From assembly GCA_942493245.1 (NCBI GenBank), contig OW818685.1:3100001-3164000 (forward strand): a stretch of 64,000 nt of DNA, read 5' to 3'. The DNA is from DAOPYU01 sp942493245 (lineage in GTDB: Bacteria; Sumerlaeota; Sumerlaeia; UBA8349). Position 1 is the first letter of the stretch; each line of letters starts with the position of its first letter. A program made the position numbers and the translations under genes. The notes beneath the pieces are model-generated. The model was not told the origin of the DNA. It was given only the letters and a program-made list of their open reading frames with translations, and did no database searches. Below, in pieces: positions 47,801-55,309 of the stretch.

Positions 47801-50186
47801 CATCAACAAGGGGGAGTTGTGGGATGTTTTCTACACCCCCTACGAAGTCGGTTCAACACAGAGTGTCTTGCAGGAACTCCCTGAAGCCTACACGGCTGCG
47901 TCGCGTCCGGCCGGTTTTGCCGTGGCGCAGGCGGCCACGCGGTCCGAGGTAAAAGCGATGACGGCCTGGGACCGTTCCTATGTCGGAGAAAATGCCCCAC
48001 CCGAGTTCCAATTCGACGCAATCCAGACCCAGTGGACGACGGAAGGATTGCAATTGTCGGTGAATTGGACCGCGGTGGATGGTGATGGCGAGGAGATGCA
48101 GGTGGACCTTTCCTGGACCGACCTGGAATATTCGGGCCTGGTAGCGGTGGGTTCGGACTTGCGGGGTACGCAGGGGAATTGTTCTGCGCTGGTTCACCCC
48201 ACGCCGGGCAAGCCCTTCTATCTCCATGCGGCGGTTTCGGACACCAAGGAGGCTGTAACACAGGTCATCACTCGCCAGATCAATCTTTCAGGTCTTCAAG
48301 TGACAAACCTGCCGGCCAGTGAGGTCGAAGAGGAAACTGCGGTATTGAACGGGGCCCTTTCCTCCGGAACCAGCCTGGAAGCCGAGGTCCAGGTGTATTG
48401 GGGACGGGCGGATGGGGGACAGGAACCGTTGGCCTGGGAACATGTCGAGACGCTGGGCACGCGAAATGAGGGGGCGTTTTCGGTTCAGATTACGGGTCTT
48501 CTTCCCGGTACCCGGTATGTATACCGGGGTGCCGCAAAGAACGCGTTCGGCGAAGTCTGGGCAGACGATGCCCAGTACTTCGACACAAGTTTGAGTACCT
48601 GTACGCTGCAGGTTGAAGCCGTGAATGGAACCGTCGAAATTTCGCCGCTTCAGCCGTTCTATCTCAAGGGGACCACGGTGACATTAACCCCGACACCCGC
48701 AACCGGGTACCACTTCACGGGCTGGAGCGGTTCCATAACGAGCATGGACAACCCGCTTGTGGTGACGATGGACTCAACGAAAACGCTGACGGCTAACTTT
48801 GAATTGGCGGGTGTTCCCGCTCCGGCCAATGTGACGGCGGCGGGCAATACCTACAGGGTGCTGGTCAGTTGGGATGCTGTGACGAGCGCCACGGGTTATG
48901 GAGTCGAACGAAGTGGTGCGGGTACAACCGATACGATGCCGCTCAGTTGGACGGTGGGTGCGGTGACCGAGTTTGCCGACGACACAGCGGTTCCAGGCGT
49001 GACGTATTCGTATACGGTCACGGCTGTAAACGCCCAGGGTTCGAGCGACCCGAGTATGCCCGCGACGGCAACGGTGACGGCCGAGGTGTTTGCGGCTGCG
49101 AACTACAAGGTAACCGCGAAGGGCTACACGCTCGTGCGGGATGAGGCCAACAATCTGACGTTCACTCTGACGGGCGAAAAGGCGGGCATGATCAAGATCG
49201 CGGCGCTGAAGAAGTTGCCCGCGAACACGGCGGACAACGCGGCCAGGGGGATCTATTACCTGAAGAATCAGGGACAGGTGCCCACGCTGGCGATCAACGG
49301 CGACGTGAAGACGCTGTCGTTCGACGTGCCGGTCTATTCGCTCGAGGCGGCGGGCCGGGTCAAGTCGGTCTCGGCCAAGTCGGTCACCTTCCTTTCGGCG
49401 CATGAGTTCGGTTCGATTTCGATCTCAGCGACTAAACCCTCGGAACAGGGTTTCTACGCGCGGACGTTCATTGAGACGGCGAGCGCCTCGTCGGTCCCGA
49501 TGGCGATCAAGGTGACGGGCGCGGTGGTCGAGGAGGTCGGTTCGACTACCGGCGCGGTTCAACCGGTGAATCGGCTCGACGTGGCGTCGAAGGTGTTCAA
49601 AGATGCCACGGGGGCGAACAGGATGAGCCTCGGAGCCGTGGGTTCATTGCCCAGGGTGGTGGCTGAGGTCACAGGAACGCCGGCGCCGCAGAGTGAGGCG
49701 ACTCCGTCCCTGATCCAGGGCAGTACACTCAAGTCCATCACTGTCTCCGGAGGTCCAATCGTAGCGGAGGAACTGGTGGGCCTGATCGACAAGGTAACGG
49801 TCTCGGGAGGCAACATCCGCTGCGGCTTGATTCAGTCGGGCAAGGATCTGACACTCGTGCAGGCGACGGCCAGAAATGTGAATGGCCTACTGGTGGGAGG
49901 CGCGATTGGCACGGCAGGGCAGGCAACTTCGATGGTTGTAAAGGCACAGCTGCAATTCAGCAACCATAAACTGGCGATTGCGAAAGTATATGGTCAGACG
50001 GGTGTGTCGGGCTACTTCTACGCCGGTTACGCGGACTCGTTCCAGCAGGGTGGCATCGGTATCCTGCAGACGAAGACCGGTGTGGTGGAAGGCGCAGCAT
50101 TCCTGAACTCGGCTCTGGTCTCGAAGATGAAGGTGCTGCCCAAGACACCAACTCAGCCAATCTTGATCAACCCTGAGTTGCCATAA
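41850..50186 (+). CDS. Giant exported RCC1-repeat protein with three seven-bladed propellers
   Basis: 2778 residues. ATG 41850 has AGGGGG seven bases upstream. The signal peptide core is IIKIGILGMFLLCAAS, cut near EASA. An InlB-like repeat (YPVGVTVTLYAGARQGHKF) leads into RCC1 block 1 (about 42.21-43.03 kb); blocks 2 (43.79-44.67) and 3 (45.43-46.25) are each preceded by the F.INNG..(T)ANPTVTL module. Each block again has exactly seven repeats. After block 3 come an Ig-like module (TPPTAEIVPEKTFTSATEAA), several fibronectin-III-like domains, one InlB-like repeat, a fibronectin III domain (VPAPANVTAAGNTYRVLVSW) and the conserved 380-residue C-terminal domain starting AEVFAAANYKVTAKGYTLVR and ending in LVSKMKVLPK..(15)..NPELP. 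It is a shorter, partly rearranged homologue of the first giant RCC1 protein. Runs of G7-G8 occur in the coding sequence (for example 44865-44872). Confidence 0.9.
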   Translation: MKKSGLILKKGTTKETLGCFKGIIKIGILGMFLLCAASVQEASAYTLSATVNNGMQGYLIQSPQLVNYPVGVTVTLYAGARQGHKFTGWTGDVPAGQETANPLILSMDTTKTLMATFGMAPSGMVEVWGYNDAGECTIPSPNSGFVAVAAGDHHYLALKSDSSIEAGGDTWIGQCTVPSPNIGFAAVSAGRYQSLGLKSDGSIVAWAYDGNTQYAVPSPNSGFVAIAAGGLHNIGLKSNGSVVAWGDNGSGQCTVPSPNNGFVAVAAGGNQSLGLKSDGSVVMWGDNGCGLPNPNSGFVAVSTRGYHCLGLKTDGSVAAWGLDSDGQSKAPSPNSGFVSVAAGEYHSVGLKSNGSIVTWGRNDEGLCTVPSPNSGFLDVAAGTTHTWALAFEGRLQVTLSPDAAVVAGAQWRLTNEAAGVWHNSGDTVKALVGSYTLTFKDVNDWVKPADQQLVLTTSETTRVTGNYLPARYTLSTECNNGSILVSPSGTSFPPGTTVTLTALPDPNYLFDCWTGDVPSGLERITPLVLTMDGNKAIWVDFVSSGTQPSAPVVTSFAINNGMELTANPTVTLPNVCAGARSATHSYMASESPDFAGAEWVPYARVPMFTLSTQTSGTKTIYFKVKKGTEVESAVTSDTIAFGSTGYRIATWGYDGMNSLCTVPAPNRQFVAISGGHNHSLGLKSNGSVVAWGSNYDDPMDVQNYSGQCDVPAPNIGFVAVSAGFYRHSLGLKSNGSIVAWGWNKDYTGQYAGQCDVPSPNSGFVAVSGGSFHSLGLKSDGSIVVWGKVWNGSAYISAASPTPNQDFVAIAAGAGHSLGLKSDGSIVVWGSNEKGQCDVPSPNQDFVAIAAGAEHSLGLKSDGSVVAWGYNYEGQCNVPQPNTGFMAIAAGFWHSLGLRADGTLVGWGSNGNQESTIPVLNSGFLSISAGESRSLVLEIEGGVGDLQVKMAPFEAQGKGAQWRLTSEPVGVWHNSGETVKGRGLVTLTFKDISGWQKPPDQRIDLTGGGTTMASGTYTRLSWNLSTTSSNGSILVSPSGTRFPQGTQVTLTAQPNAGYCFDRWTDDVPTELKRTNPVTITMDSDRVIGVDFLAGAQPPAAAVLAFSINNGAAVTANPTVTLPNISVETTGSLVTHYMASESSDFTSATWRPYASIPMFTLSSGSGIKTVYFKVKGLLNEESAVMSDTIRLGGTGYPIVTWGDVSVGGGNQDYGQKNVPLPNSSFIACLGGYYHSLGLKSNGSIVGWGNCGSIPEPNNDFIALGTALGLKSDGSIVGWGSNDFGQRTIPFPNTNFVALAEGGYHSLGLKSDGTIVAWGFNYYGQCTVPEPNKDFVAIAAGEYHSLGLKSDGTVVAWGDGRSGVCTVPSPNKGFVAIFATGNSHSMGLKADGSIVVWGPNFCGECNVPEPNKDFVGIAAGINYCLGLKSDGTVVAWGLNTYGQHNISLPNTRFAAIAAGAMHSLALAYEIGTLTVTLGTPEAVAAGAQWRLADEAPGVWHNSGEVITPQVGVHTVTFKNVYGWVRPVDQQVEITTGGNVEVTGTYNRTLWTLSTVAENGSILVAPAGNSFPNGTTVTLTAQPDAFCWFDGWTGDVPAGMERTNPLILTMDGNKTITAEFVQDTTPPTAEIVPEKTFTSATEAAFQVTFSEKVLGFEENPFLTVDLTEGMTYTTVTVQRETDTQYRVLISGLTGDGQITLTINPASCHDITGNSNSLIGPSAPVVFDTTAPPRAEAPTADGPVSLVPQVSFAWSEVNEPKPGSGISGYQCQIGTASGFNDLFDGEVTSGTEKMLTCPLGQTVYCRVRAFDRAGNVGEWSESSTGVFVDTPPTAPVLAVSPVEPQTLDTVVPVAQASDPDGDTIAGYRYEWLLNDQVLCTSATLSPYLTIKNQQWTLRAWAQDVYGAWSDPGTTTFTIVNSPPTQPLVQVVPQPTRPDQDLIVDVLVYSTDPDGDAIKYDFKWYKSVDRGKTWIHKVELDGSPQVSQNFINKGELWDVFYTPYEVGSTQSVLQELPEAYTAASRPAGFAVAQAATRSEVKAMTAWDRSYVGENAPPEFQFDAIQTQWTTEGLQLSVNWTAVDGDGEEMQVDLSWTDLEYSGLVAVGSDLRGTQGNCSALVHPTPGKPFYLHAAVSDTKEAVTQVITRQINLSGLQVTNLPASEVEEETAVLNGALSSGTSLEAEVQVYWGRADGGQEPLAWEHVETLGTRNEGAFSVQITGLLPGTRYVYRGAAKNAFGEVWADDAQYFDTSLSTCTLQVEAVNGTVEISPLQPFYLKGTTVTLTPTPATGYHFTGWSGSITSMDNPLVVTMDSTKTLTANFELAGVPAPANVTAAGNTYRVLVSWDAVTSATGYGVERSGAGTTDTMPLSWTVGAVTEFADDTAVPGVTYSYTVTAVNAQGSSDPSMPATATVTAEVFAAANYKVTAKGYTLVRDEANNLTFTLTGEKAGMIKIAALKKLPANTADNAARGIYYLKNQGQVPTLAINGDVKTLSFDVPVYSLEAAGRVKSVSAKSVTFLSAHEFGSISISATKPSEQGFYARTFIETASASSVPMAIKVTGAVVEEVGSTTGAVQPVNRLDVASKVFKDATGANRMSLGAVGSLPRVVAEVTGTPAPQSEATPSLIQGSTLKSITVSGGPIVAEELVGLIDKVTVSGGNIRCGLIQSGKDLTLVQATARNVNGLLVGGAIGTAGQATSMVVKAQLQFSNHKLAIAKVYGQTGVSGYFYAGYADSFQQGGIGILQTKTGVVEGAAFLNSALVSKMKVLPKTPTQPILINPELP
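42213..46250 (+). repeat. 21 RCC1-coding repeats in three blocks of seven
   Basis: Same unit as in the gene at 13-23 kb (GLKSDGSIVAWG at protein level). Block limits are about 42213-43025, 43786-44670 and 45425-46250. Some units are shortened (GNCGSIPEPNNDF) or lengthened (NYDDPMDVQNYSGQC) at the blade-connecting loop, but the count per block stays seven. Confidence 0.88.
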
Positions 50187-50212
50187 AGTGGGGAGAGGTG
50201 CGTGTTTGTTAG

Positions 50213-50235
50213 GACGGGAGGCAACCCCTCCCGTC
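50213..50235 (+). terminator. Perfect 9-bp hairpin after the second RCC1 gene
   Basis: GACGGGAGG-CAACC-CCTCCCGTC, 26 bp after the stop codon; no T-run follows. The same flank in decayed form (GTTTGTTCAGACGGGAGG) follows the remnant at 41403, which shows that the duplicated segment included the 3' flank. The stretch 50236-50585 is AT-rich with small palindromes (GGTACCTATATAGTACC near 50449; ATATTATCAATAATAT near 50517) and no gene. Confidence 0.55.
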
Positions 50236-50585
50236 TGGATGATGGCCTGAGTGGAATGCGTAACATTCAAGAGCGGAGAAGATCCGGCGATGAACTTTCT
50301 ACACCTCTTTGTTTTCTGTGTGTTTCCAGGTTGATTCTCATTACCGATGTGAACGGCGGAGTGAAATGAGTGAAAGAATCAGATCATATCACTGAGGGCT
50401 AGTACGCACGACTGCAGGCTGGAGGACGTGTTTGATTCCGTTCCAGTGGTACCTATATAGTACCTTCACATTTTCTCAGGGTTATTTCTATCCACACAGG
50501 ATGCCATATATCATGAATATTATCAATAATATAGAAAAACAATCACATATTCGCTTAAGGCCATATAGTCTCTAACCCCGAAATA

Positions 50586-50640
50586 CACGAAAGACACGAA
50601 AACCGCAGTAAAATCAGTTTTCGTGTCCTTCGTGTTTTTC
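50586..50640. terminator. Bidirectional terminator between convergent genes
   Basis: CACGAAAGACACGAAAAC (50586-50603) pairs with 50617-50634 at 17 of 18 positions, followed by TTTTTC on the plus strand and TATTTC on the minus strand. It sits between the giant RCC1 gene (plus) and the GNAT gene (minus). The CACGAAA-type wording resembles a repeat common in intergenic regions of many environmental bacteria, so it may be a repeat used as a terminator. Confidence 0.65.
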
Positions 50641-50724
50641 GTGGTTCAAATTCGGTTGCGGTTCGTCACCCCGTGGCCCGGGTTTCCGTTTTCGGGGTTG
50701 CCTGGACGTTTTCCGGTTCCAGTT

Positions 50725-51195
50725 TCATTCCGCCGGTTCGAGGTCTTTCCGGTACCGGATCACATCGAACCCGCAATCCTCCAGGCGCTCCGTCTCCCGG
50801 TACCCGTACCGGGTGTACAGAGCCTGCGCGGTCAGCTGACGCGTGGTGGTCTGCAAGGTGAGTTCCCCGTATCCCAGGCAACGGGCCACGGATTCCAGAC
50901 TCAACAGAATCGCCTTGCCAAATCCCTGTCCCTGAAACTCGGGCATGACGCGCATCCGGACGATCTCGGCGTGGGTGTCCGACACGCGTTTCAACCCGCC
51001 CATCGCCACCACCCGGCCCTCCACACATCCGACGAGAAACTCCCCGTGGTTATTCAGAAACGCCTCTTCAATATATCCCAGATCGTCGAAACGCGGCGAA
51101 TCGCCCGGCCTCGCCCCCACTCGCTCCAGCGCTTTCCTGTGCAGGCACAGAACCGCCTCGCGGTCCCGCGCCTCGTACCGTCTGATCTCAAACAT
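50725..51195 (-). CDS. GNAT family N-acetyltransferase
   Basis: 156 residues from ATG 51195 (MFEIRRYEARDREAV), where the GNAT fold normally starts; an ATG at 51264 would add 23 residues and has GGAGG three bases upstream. GNAT proteins move an acetyl group from acetyl-CoA to an amine. The acetyl-CoA loop is visible as MRVMPEFQGQGFGKAIL (the Q/R-x-x-G-x-G/A type), with the preceding beta strand VGCVEGRVVAMGGLKRV, and the C-terminal phrase ALYTRYGYRETERLE is typical. The substrate cannot be told. It is the last minus-strand gene before the convergent terminator; an unrelated small gene lies upstream. Confidence 0.88.
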   Translation of the reverse strand: MFEIRRYEARDREAVLCLHRKALERVGARPGDSPRFDDLGYIEEAFLNNHGEFLVGCVEGRVVAMGGLKRVSDTHAEIVRMRVMPEFQGQGFGKAILLSLESVARCLGYGELTLQTTTRQLTAQALYTRYGYRETERLEDCGFDVIRYRKDLEPAE

Positions 51196-51321
51196 CTCGC
51201 GCCCCGCCCGCGCACCCGAAATTTCAACTTGTTCCAGGAACAACATACACCCGCATACGACCATCTGCCTCCATGTAACTGACTCGAATCACGTGTAACC
51301 ATTTGTCTCGAAAACAGCCAA

Positions 51322-51654
51322 TCAAATGTCCTCGTTCTTTGTTTCAGACGTTTCGACTTTGTTGGGAAGTCCCCCCCACTTATTCTCTATTATTTTGACA
51401 AATACCATAAAAAGAAATATAGTTATAATCATGTTTTGAGATCTGATCTTTGTCTCAATTCTTTGCAGTTTATCTTCGACTAGTGTCAATTTGACATCAC
51501 GCCTTTGTTCAAAATTCAGAACTTCCATTTCAGGGTGTCTCTTCTCTCGGATCATATCAAAAGACAGGTCAATCAAGGATTCCCCAAGATAGATACCAAC
51601 ATAAAGCAGGGCCAACGTGACGCATTGCATGATGAAGGTTTTCTTCTTAAACAT
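51322..51654 (-). CDS. Small two-helix membrane protein with coiled coil, unknown function
   Basis: 110 residues from ATG 51654, supported by GGGAG eight bases upstream; a longer frame to 51702 lacks this. Layout: hydrophobic helix about 8-28 (FIMQCVTLALLYVGIYLG), a charged, probably coiled-coil stretch with VKLTLVEDKLQRIETKI, a second helix MIITIFLFMVFVKII, and a charged tail. No family recognised. The region is AT-richer than its neighbours, which may hint at transfer. It could be a small periplasmic-linker or toxin-like membrane protein, but nothing specific supports that. Confidence 0.6.
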   Translation of the reverse strand: MFKKKTFIMQCVTLALLYVGIYLGESLIDLSFDMIREKRHPEMEVLNFEQRRDVKLTLVEDKLQRIETKIRSQNMIITIFLFMVFVKIIENKWGGLPNKVETSETKNEDI

Positions 51655-51905
51655 TCGGAGTACTCCCGATGAATTGAATGGCAACTCCGACAACGGAGAC
51701 AACGCACATCATTCTAATCTCGAACAGGTGAAACTCTCGTCTTCTCTGGTCCTTCTTTTGACACAAACATCTTCATGGCCCATTGACGCTCCCCTCACAC
51801 GAGACCAGACTCTACCGCATCACCCCGCCTGAGTCCAGTGAGGAAATCGGGAAAGGTATAGATTCCATCCCGCCAGGGCAAGAACTCGTTTCCTCCCACA
51901 ATTGC

Positions 51906-51934
51906 TTGCGCAAAATCGCCCGACCCGGCATAAT
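51906..51934 (+). promoter_or_regulatory. Sigma-70-type promoter of sppA
   Basis: -35 TTGCGC (51906-51911), 17 bp, -10 CATAAT (51929-51934). Transcription would start near 51941. It makes ATG 51933 unusable and supports ATG 51981 as the sppA start. Confidence 0.5.
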
Positions 51935-51980
51935 GTACCAACAGTCGGATCCAAAAGAAAAGGAGCGCGACAAATCAAGC

Positions 51981-53252
51981 ATGGATAATTCGCCAGAAAC
52001 CCCCGAAGTCACCCCAGACGATTCGCCCCGCGTTTTCGACAAAACGCCGGAACCGCTGGACCCGGCCCCAACCTCCAGCCCGGAACCCTCCCCGGCGGAC
52101 TTCTCACACGCACTCCCGGCAGAACCGCCGTTAAAGTCCACACAGGAGCCACCCCGCCCGGAGTCCGGCGCTCCCCGTACCCCCCCTCCCCCCATTCCTC
52201 CTTACAATCCGGAGCCTTTCGGGGGCGCTTATGTGAACCCCTCTCAAAAGCCCAAACGCAAGACCGGACGGACCGTTCTGCTGGTTCTCCTCGGGATTGC
52301 CATTGTCTGCTTCTTCCTGGTAATCGGCGCAGTCGTCATGTTCAAGACTTTCATGGCCGAACTGGGAGGGGGCGACTTCAACGTCCCCATTCCGCAGAGG
52401 GGAGACACCATCGCCCTCCTGAGAATTGAAGGGCCGATCTACGACCGCGCCCATGTCATGAAAATCATCGAAGAGTACCGCAAGTCGGATCAGATCAAGG
52501 GGGTACTGGTCCGGATTGACTCGCCCGGCGGCAGCGTGGCGGCCTCGGAAGAAATTTATCGAGGTTTGCTGGATCTGAAGAAAGACGGTAAAACCCTCGT
52601 CGCCTCGTTCGGCAACGTGGCCGCCTCGGGCGGGTACTATGTGGCGTGCGCCAGCGATTACATCTTCTCGAACGCCGGTACCCTGACGGGCAGCATCGGC
52701 GCCCTGATGTCGGTCACCAATTTCGAAAAAATCAGCGAGAAGGTCGGTATTGGCGAGGTCGTCATCAAGAGCGGCAAATTCAAAGATGTCCCCTCGTCCC
52801 TGCGCCAGCTCTCCGAGGAAGAGCGCGCCTTCCTTCAGACCGTGGTCAACGACAGCTACGACCAGTTTGCCGACGCGGTTTTCGAAAGCCGCGAGGCGGC
52901 GATCTCGAAAGCGATCGAACGACTGACCGCCACCCCGGAACTGGATGCGCTGGGACCGGTCCAAATCCCTTCCGGCAACCCGAACCCGCGCGAGTTCCTG
53001 GCGCAGATCGCCGATGGACGTGTCATGACCGGACGCCAGGCCTGCGCCTTCGGCCTGGTGGACAAGATCGGCACCCAGGAAGACGCCCTGCAGTACCTGG
53101 CCGAGAAACTCGGTATCGAGGAACCGGAACTCTACGAGTACCGCCCGGTTCAGCGCCTGTTCGATCTCCTGAACGCCGACACCCAGTCCATGGTGCGCGA
53201 AACCCTGCGCGTTTTTAAAGGCACGCGGCTCGAATACCGGATGCCGTATTGA
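51981..53252 (+). CDS. sppA: Signal peptide peptidase SppA (36K type)
   Basis: 423 residues from ATG 51981; an upstream AAGGAG is far (15 bases), so the start is moderately sure, and longer forms begin at 51933 or 51783. A proline-rich, acidic, disordered cytoplasmic part (1-95) precedes one membrane helix (about 98-121, TVLLVLLGIAIVCFFLVIGA). The peptidase domain follows, with the nucleophile Ser216 in NVAASGGYYVA, the general-base lysine in VVIKSGKFKD (about 264-268), and RIDSPGGSV. SppA degrades leftover signal peptides in the membrane, fitting a genome that exports giant proteins. Length and single domain match the short bacterial form rather than the E. coli tandem form. The long disordered N-terminus is unusual. 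Confidence 0.92.
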   Translation: MDNSPETPEVTPDDSPRVFDKTPEPLDPAPTSSPEPSPADFSHALPAEPPLKSTQEPPRPESGAPRTPPPPIPPYNPEPFGGAYVNPSQKPKRKTGRTVLLVLLGIAIVCFFLVIGAVVMFKTFMAELGGGDFNVPIPQRGDTIALLRIEGPIYDRAHVMKIIEEYRKSDQIKGVLVRIDSPGGSVAASEEIYRGLLDLKKDGKTLVASFGNVAASGGYYVACASDYIFSNAGTLTGSIGALMSVTNFEKISEKVGIGEVVIKSGKFKDVPSSLRQLSEEERAFLQTVVNDSYDQFADAVFESREAAISKAIERLTATPELDALGPVQIPSGNPNPREFLAQIADGRVMTGRQACAFGLVDKIGTQEDALQYLAEKLGIEEPELYEYRPVQRLFDLLNADTQSMVRETLRVFKGTRLEYRMPY

Positions 53253-53408
53253 AAGACTCGGTACCGGGGGAGTGAAATGCGGCAAAACGATCGTGCGGTG
53301 CAACGGAACCTGGAAATGGGGGCATCTCGAAAGTGTTACCGCTCGTGCGGTATCGAGACGTCCGGATGCTCGTGCGGGAAAAGCCTGAAGGGCTGACACA
53401 TACGGCAG

Positions 53409-53598
53409 CCCAGGGCAAAGCGAAGCGCCGCCCTGGGAAAGGACGTCCCCCTGTCCAACCCTGTAAGGGTTGGACAAAAATGGGGAATTTGAGGGCTTTT
53501 GTTGTGCCCCTTCAGGGCACGGGGGGAAAAACAACCGAATACCCGGGGCGACGCTACGCTTTGCCCCGGGCTATCGTATCTTCATCCCTTTCAGGGAT
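53409..53598. repeat. Cluster of five GC-rich hairpins, probable intergenic repeat element
   Basis: In 190 bp five palindromes follow each other: CCCAGGGC..GCCCTGGG (53409-53437), GTCCAACCC-TGTAA-GGGTTGGAC (53453-53475), GTGCCC-CTTCA-GGGCAC (53504-53520), CCCGGGGC..GCCCCGGG (53542-53570) and ATCCC-TTTCA-GGGAT (53584-53598, followed by TTTTTC). Words such as CCCTTCAGGG and CCCGGGGCGACGCTACGCTT recur, from memory, in intergenic repeats of many environmental genomes. It occupies the 400-bp gap between sppA and the DUF6714-like gene; no real gene is inside. The last hairpin could end the sppA transcript. Confidence 0.65.
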
Positions 53599-53651
53599 TT
53601 TTCTTGAATGAAGGGTACGTACCGTAGTGTAACACTTTGGAGATGCACCCA

Positions 53652-54137
53652 ATGGATAAAAGCGAAGTCATTTCGGCTATTCGAGACGCTTTCTCGGAGG
53701 AAAAATACCCCGGGGATCGCCGGATCATGTATGATGACAGACTCCATCCAGATCCAGAGTGCCGAATCATACGGAAAGAACTGCGTGGCAAGAAGTGGCA
53801 GGAACTGGATCAGCAGGGCCTCATGTGCAATCACAGTTCGAGCTTCCATTTCTTCAGCAGTATGGGTTATCGTTATTATCTTCCGGCCTATCTGATAACA
53901 GCACTCGAACACAACGCCTCCTTGCTGTGTGACAACATTGTCTGGTCCTTGAAATGCCCACCGGTCAGTTCCGATGAGTACGGAAGATTTCAGGACAGAC
54001 ATTCTGCTCTGAAGAAGAGACAGAAAGAATCCGTCAGAATGTTCCTGGCTTACATGAAAAACTCCGCGAAGGAACCGGATCAGAGAAAAGACGCTTTGTT
54101 GGCGCTGGACAGTTACTGGGGACAGTTCGCGACGTGA
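53652..54137 (+). CDS. DUF6714-like protein of unknown function
   Basis: 161 residues from ATG 53652, with GGAG nine bases upstream. The order of phrases DAFSEEKYPGDRRIMYDD, RGKKWQELD, SMGYRYYLPAYLITALEH, and a C-terminal RQKESVRMFLAYM matches, from memory, the DUF6714 family of small soluble bacterial proteins with no known activity. No signal peptide or membrane helix. These proteins are sometimes found beside toxin immunity genes, but no toxin is seen here. The neighbours (repeat element, methyltransferase) give no further clue. Confidence 0.75.
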   Translation: MDKSEVISAIRDAFSEEKYPGDRRIMYDDRLHPDPECRIIRKELRGKKWQELDQQGLMCNHSSSFHFFSSMGYRYYLPAYLITALEHNASLLCDNIVWSLKCPPVSSDEYGRFQDRHSALKKRQKESVRMFLAYMKNSAKEPDQRKDALLALDSYWGQFAT

Positions 54138-54191
54138 ACCCGTGAGGGTTTTGAATCCCAAACGTCTTGCATAGAAGAGGAGAAGCCGCAC

Positions 54192-55301
54192 GTGCCGGCT
54201 TTTGACACACAGCAACGGCTGGAACTGATCCGGACGTGTCTGGAGTGGGGGGTGCCCCGCGGTCCGTCGGACATACCTCGCGTTCTGGATGTGGGGGGAC
54301 ACCCCGGCCTGCTGGCCGCAGCCCTCCGGGAACGGGGCTTCGCGGCCACCACGCTGGACACCCCGGCGTTCGGAAGCGGCGCCTATATCTGCGGCACCGG
54401 TCACGCGCTCCCCTTCCCCGACCGGACCTTCCACGCCGTCGTAGCCAGCGACGTGCTGGAACACATTCCCGGCGACCAGCGGATTTCCTTTCTGACGGAA
54501 CTGACGCGGGTTACCTCCGGGTGGGCGCTCGTGGGAGGGCCGTTCCATTCCCCGCCGGTCGTTCAGGCGGAAGCCGAAATCCAGGCCCTCTGGACCCGCG
54601 CCAGCGGACGGCCCAACCCCTGGCTCGAGGAGCACCACACCTGCGGACTGCCCGATCTGGCCCAAACCCGCCAGGCGCTCCTAGGTCTCGGGTTCTCGTC
54701 TCTGGTGATTCCCAACGGTTCCCTTGTCAGCTGGTTCCTGCTCCAGGCGACAGAAACTCTCCTGAACGCCCTCCCCAACGCTTTCGATCAGACGGCGGCC
54801 CTGAGCGACCTCTACCTGCGCCACTGGGGAGCGCACGACCACCAGCCGCCGGTTTATCGCCACCTGATCCTGGCCCACCGCGATCGGGCCCAAGTGGAAC
54901 AGGGTCTCGCGCAGAGACGCAAAGACGCAAAGGGTCCAACTCATCGGGACTCGCTTCAGTTGTCACAAGAAACACGCCCTCCCTTTCTTTCTCCAGACTT
55001 CACCGTCATCGGACCGGATGAACCCGTCCCCCTGGAGACAGAAGAAAGCGACTCCCTCGTGGACCTCTCCCTCTTTTTCAAAGGCCTCGCGGCCACCTTG
55101 CTCGAAGGCCGGCAGACCGGCGGAGGCTTTGAGGCAGCCTACGTCCGCAACCTCGAACAGATCGTCCAACACCAGGAACGCGAACGCACCCGCCTGGAAG
55201 CGGAATTGGCCGCCCTCCGGCAACGCGTCTCGGAACAGGAAGCCAGTCTGGCGGTCCGCGCCTGGCGGCGGTTCAAAAAAACCTGTTGTACCGAAAAGTG
55301 A
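54192..55301 (+). CDS. Class I SAM-dependent methyltransferase with C-terminal coiled coil
   Basis: 369 residues, start GTG 54192 with AGGAG nine bases upstream. The SAM-binding motif is RVLDVGGHPGLLAAAL (30-45), with the acidic LDTP on strand 2 and VVASDVLEHIPGDQR on strand 4, typical of methyltransferase type 11. After residue about 240 a low-complexity stretch (QRRKDAKGPTHRD) is encoded by an intergenic-repeat-like DNA word (GACGCAAAGACGCAAAG), then comes a long helical C-terminal part with a coiled coil (QERERTRLEAELAALRQRV). Such methyltransferases with coiled coils often act in surface polysaccharide synthesis. The next gene starts eight bases after the stop and probably works with it. 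The substrate is unknown. Confidence 0.87.
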   Translation: MPAFDTQQRLELIRTCLEWGVPRGPSDIPRVLDVGGHPGLLAAALRERGFAATTLDTPAFGSGAYICGTGHALPFPDRTFHAVVASDVLEHIPGDQRISFLTELTRVTSGWALVGGPFHSPPVVQAEAEIQALWTRASGRPNPWLEEHHTCGLPDLAQTRQALLGLGFSSLVIPNGSLVSWFLLQATETLLNALPNAFDQTAALSDLYLRHWGAHDHQPPVYRHLILAHRDRAQVEQGLAQRRKDAKGPTHRDSLQLSQETRPPFLSPDFTVIGPDEPVPLETEESDSLVDLSLFFKGLAATLLEGRQTGGGFEAAYVRNLEQIVQHQERERTRLEAELAALRQRVSEQEASLAVRAWRRFKKTCCTEK

Positions 55302-55309
55302 GGGGAAAC

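Noticed and set aside
53333..53611. ORF of 92 codons between sppA and the DUF6714-like gene
   Set aside because: It lies inside the multi-hairpin repeat; the translation follows from palindromes.
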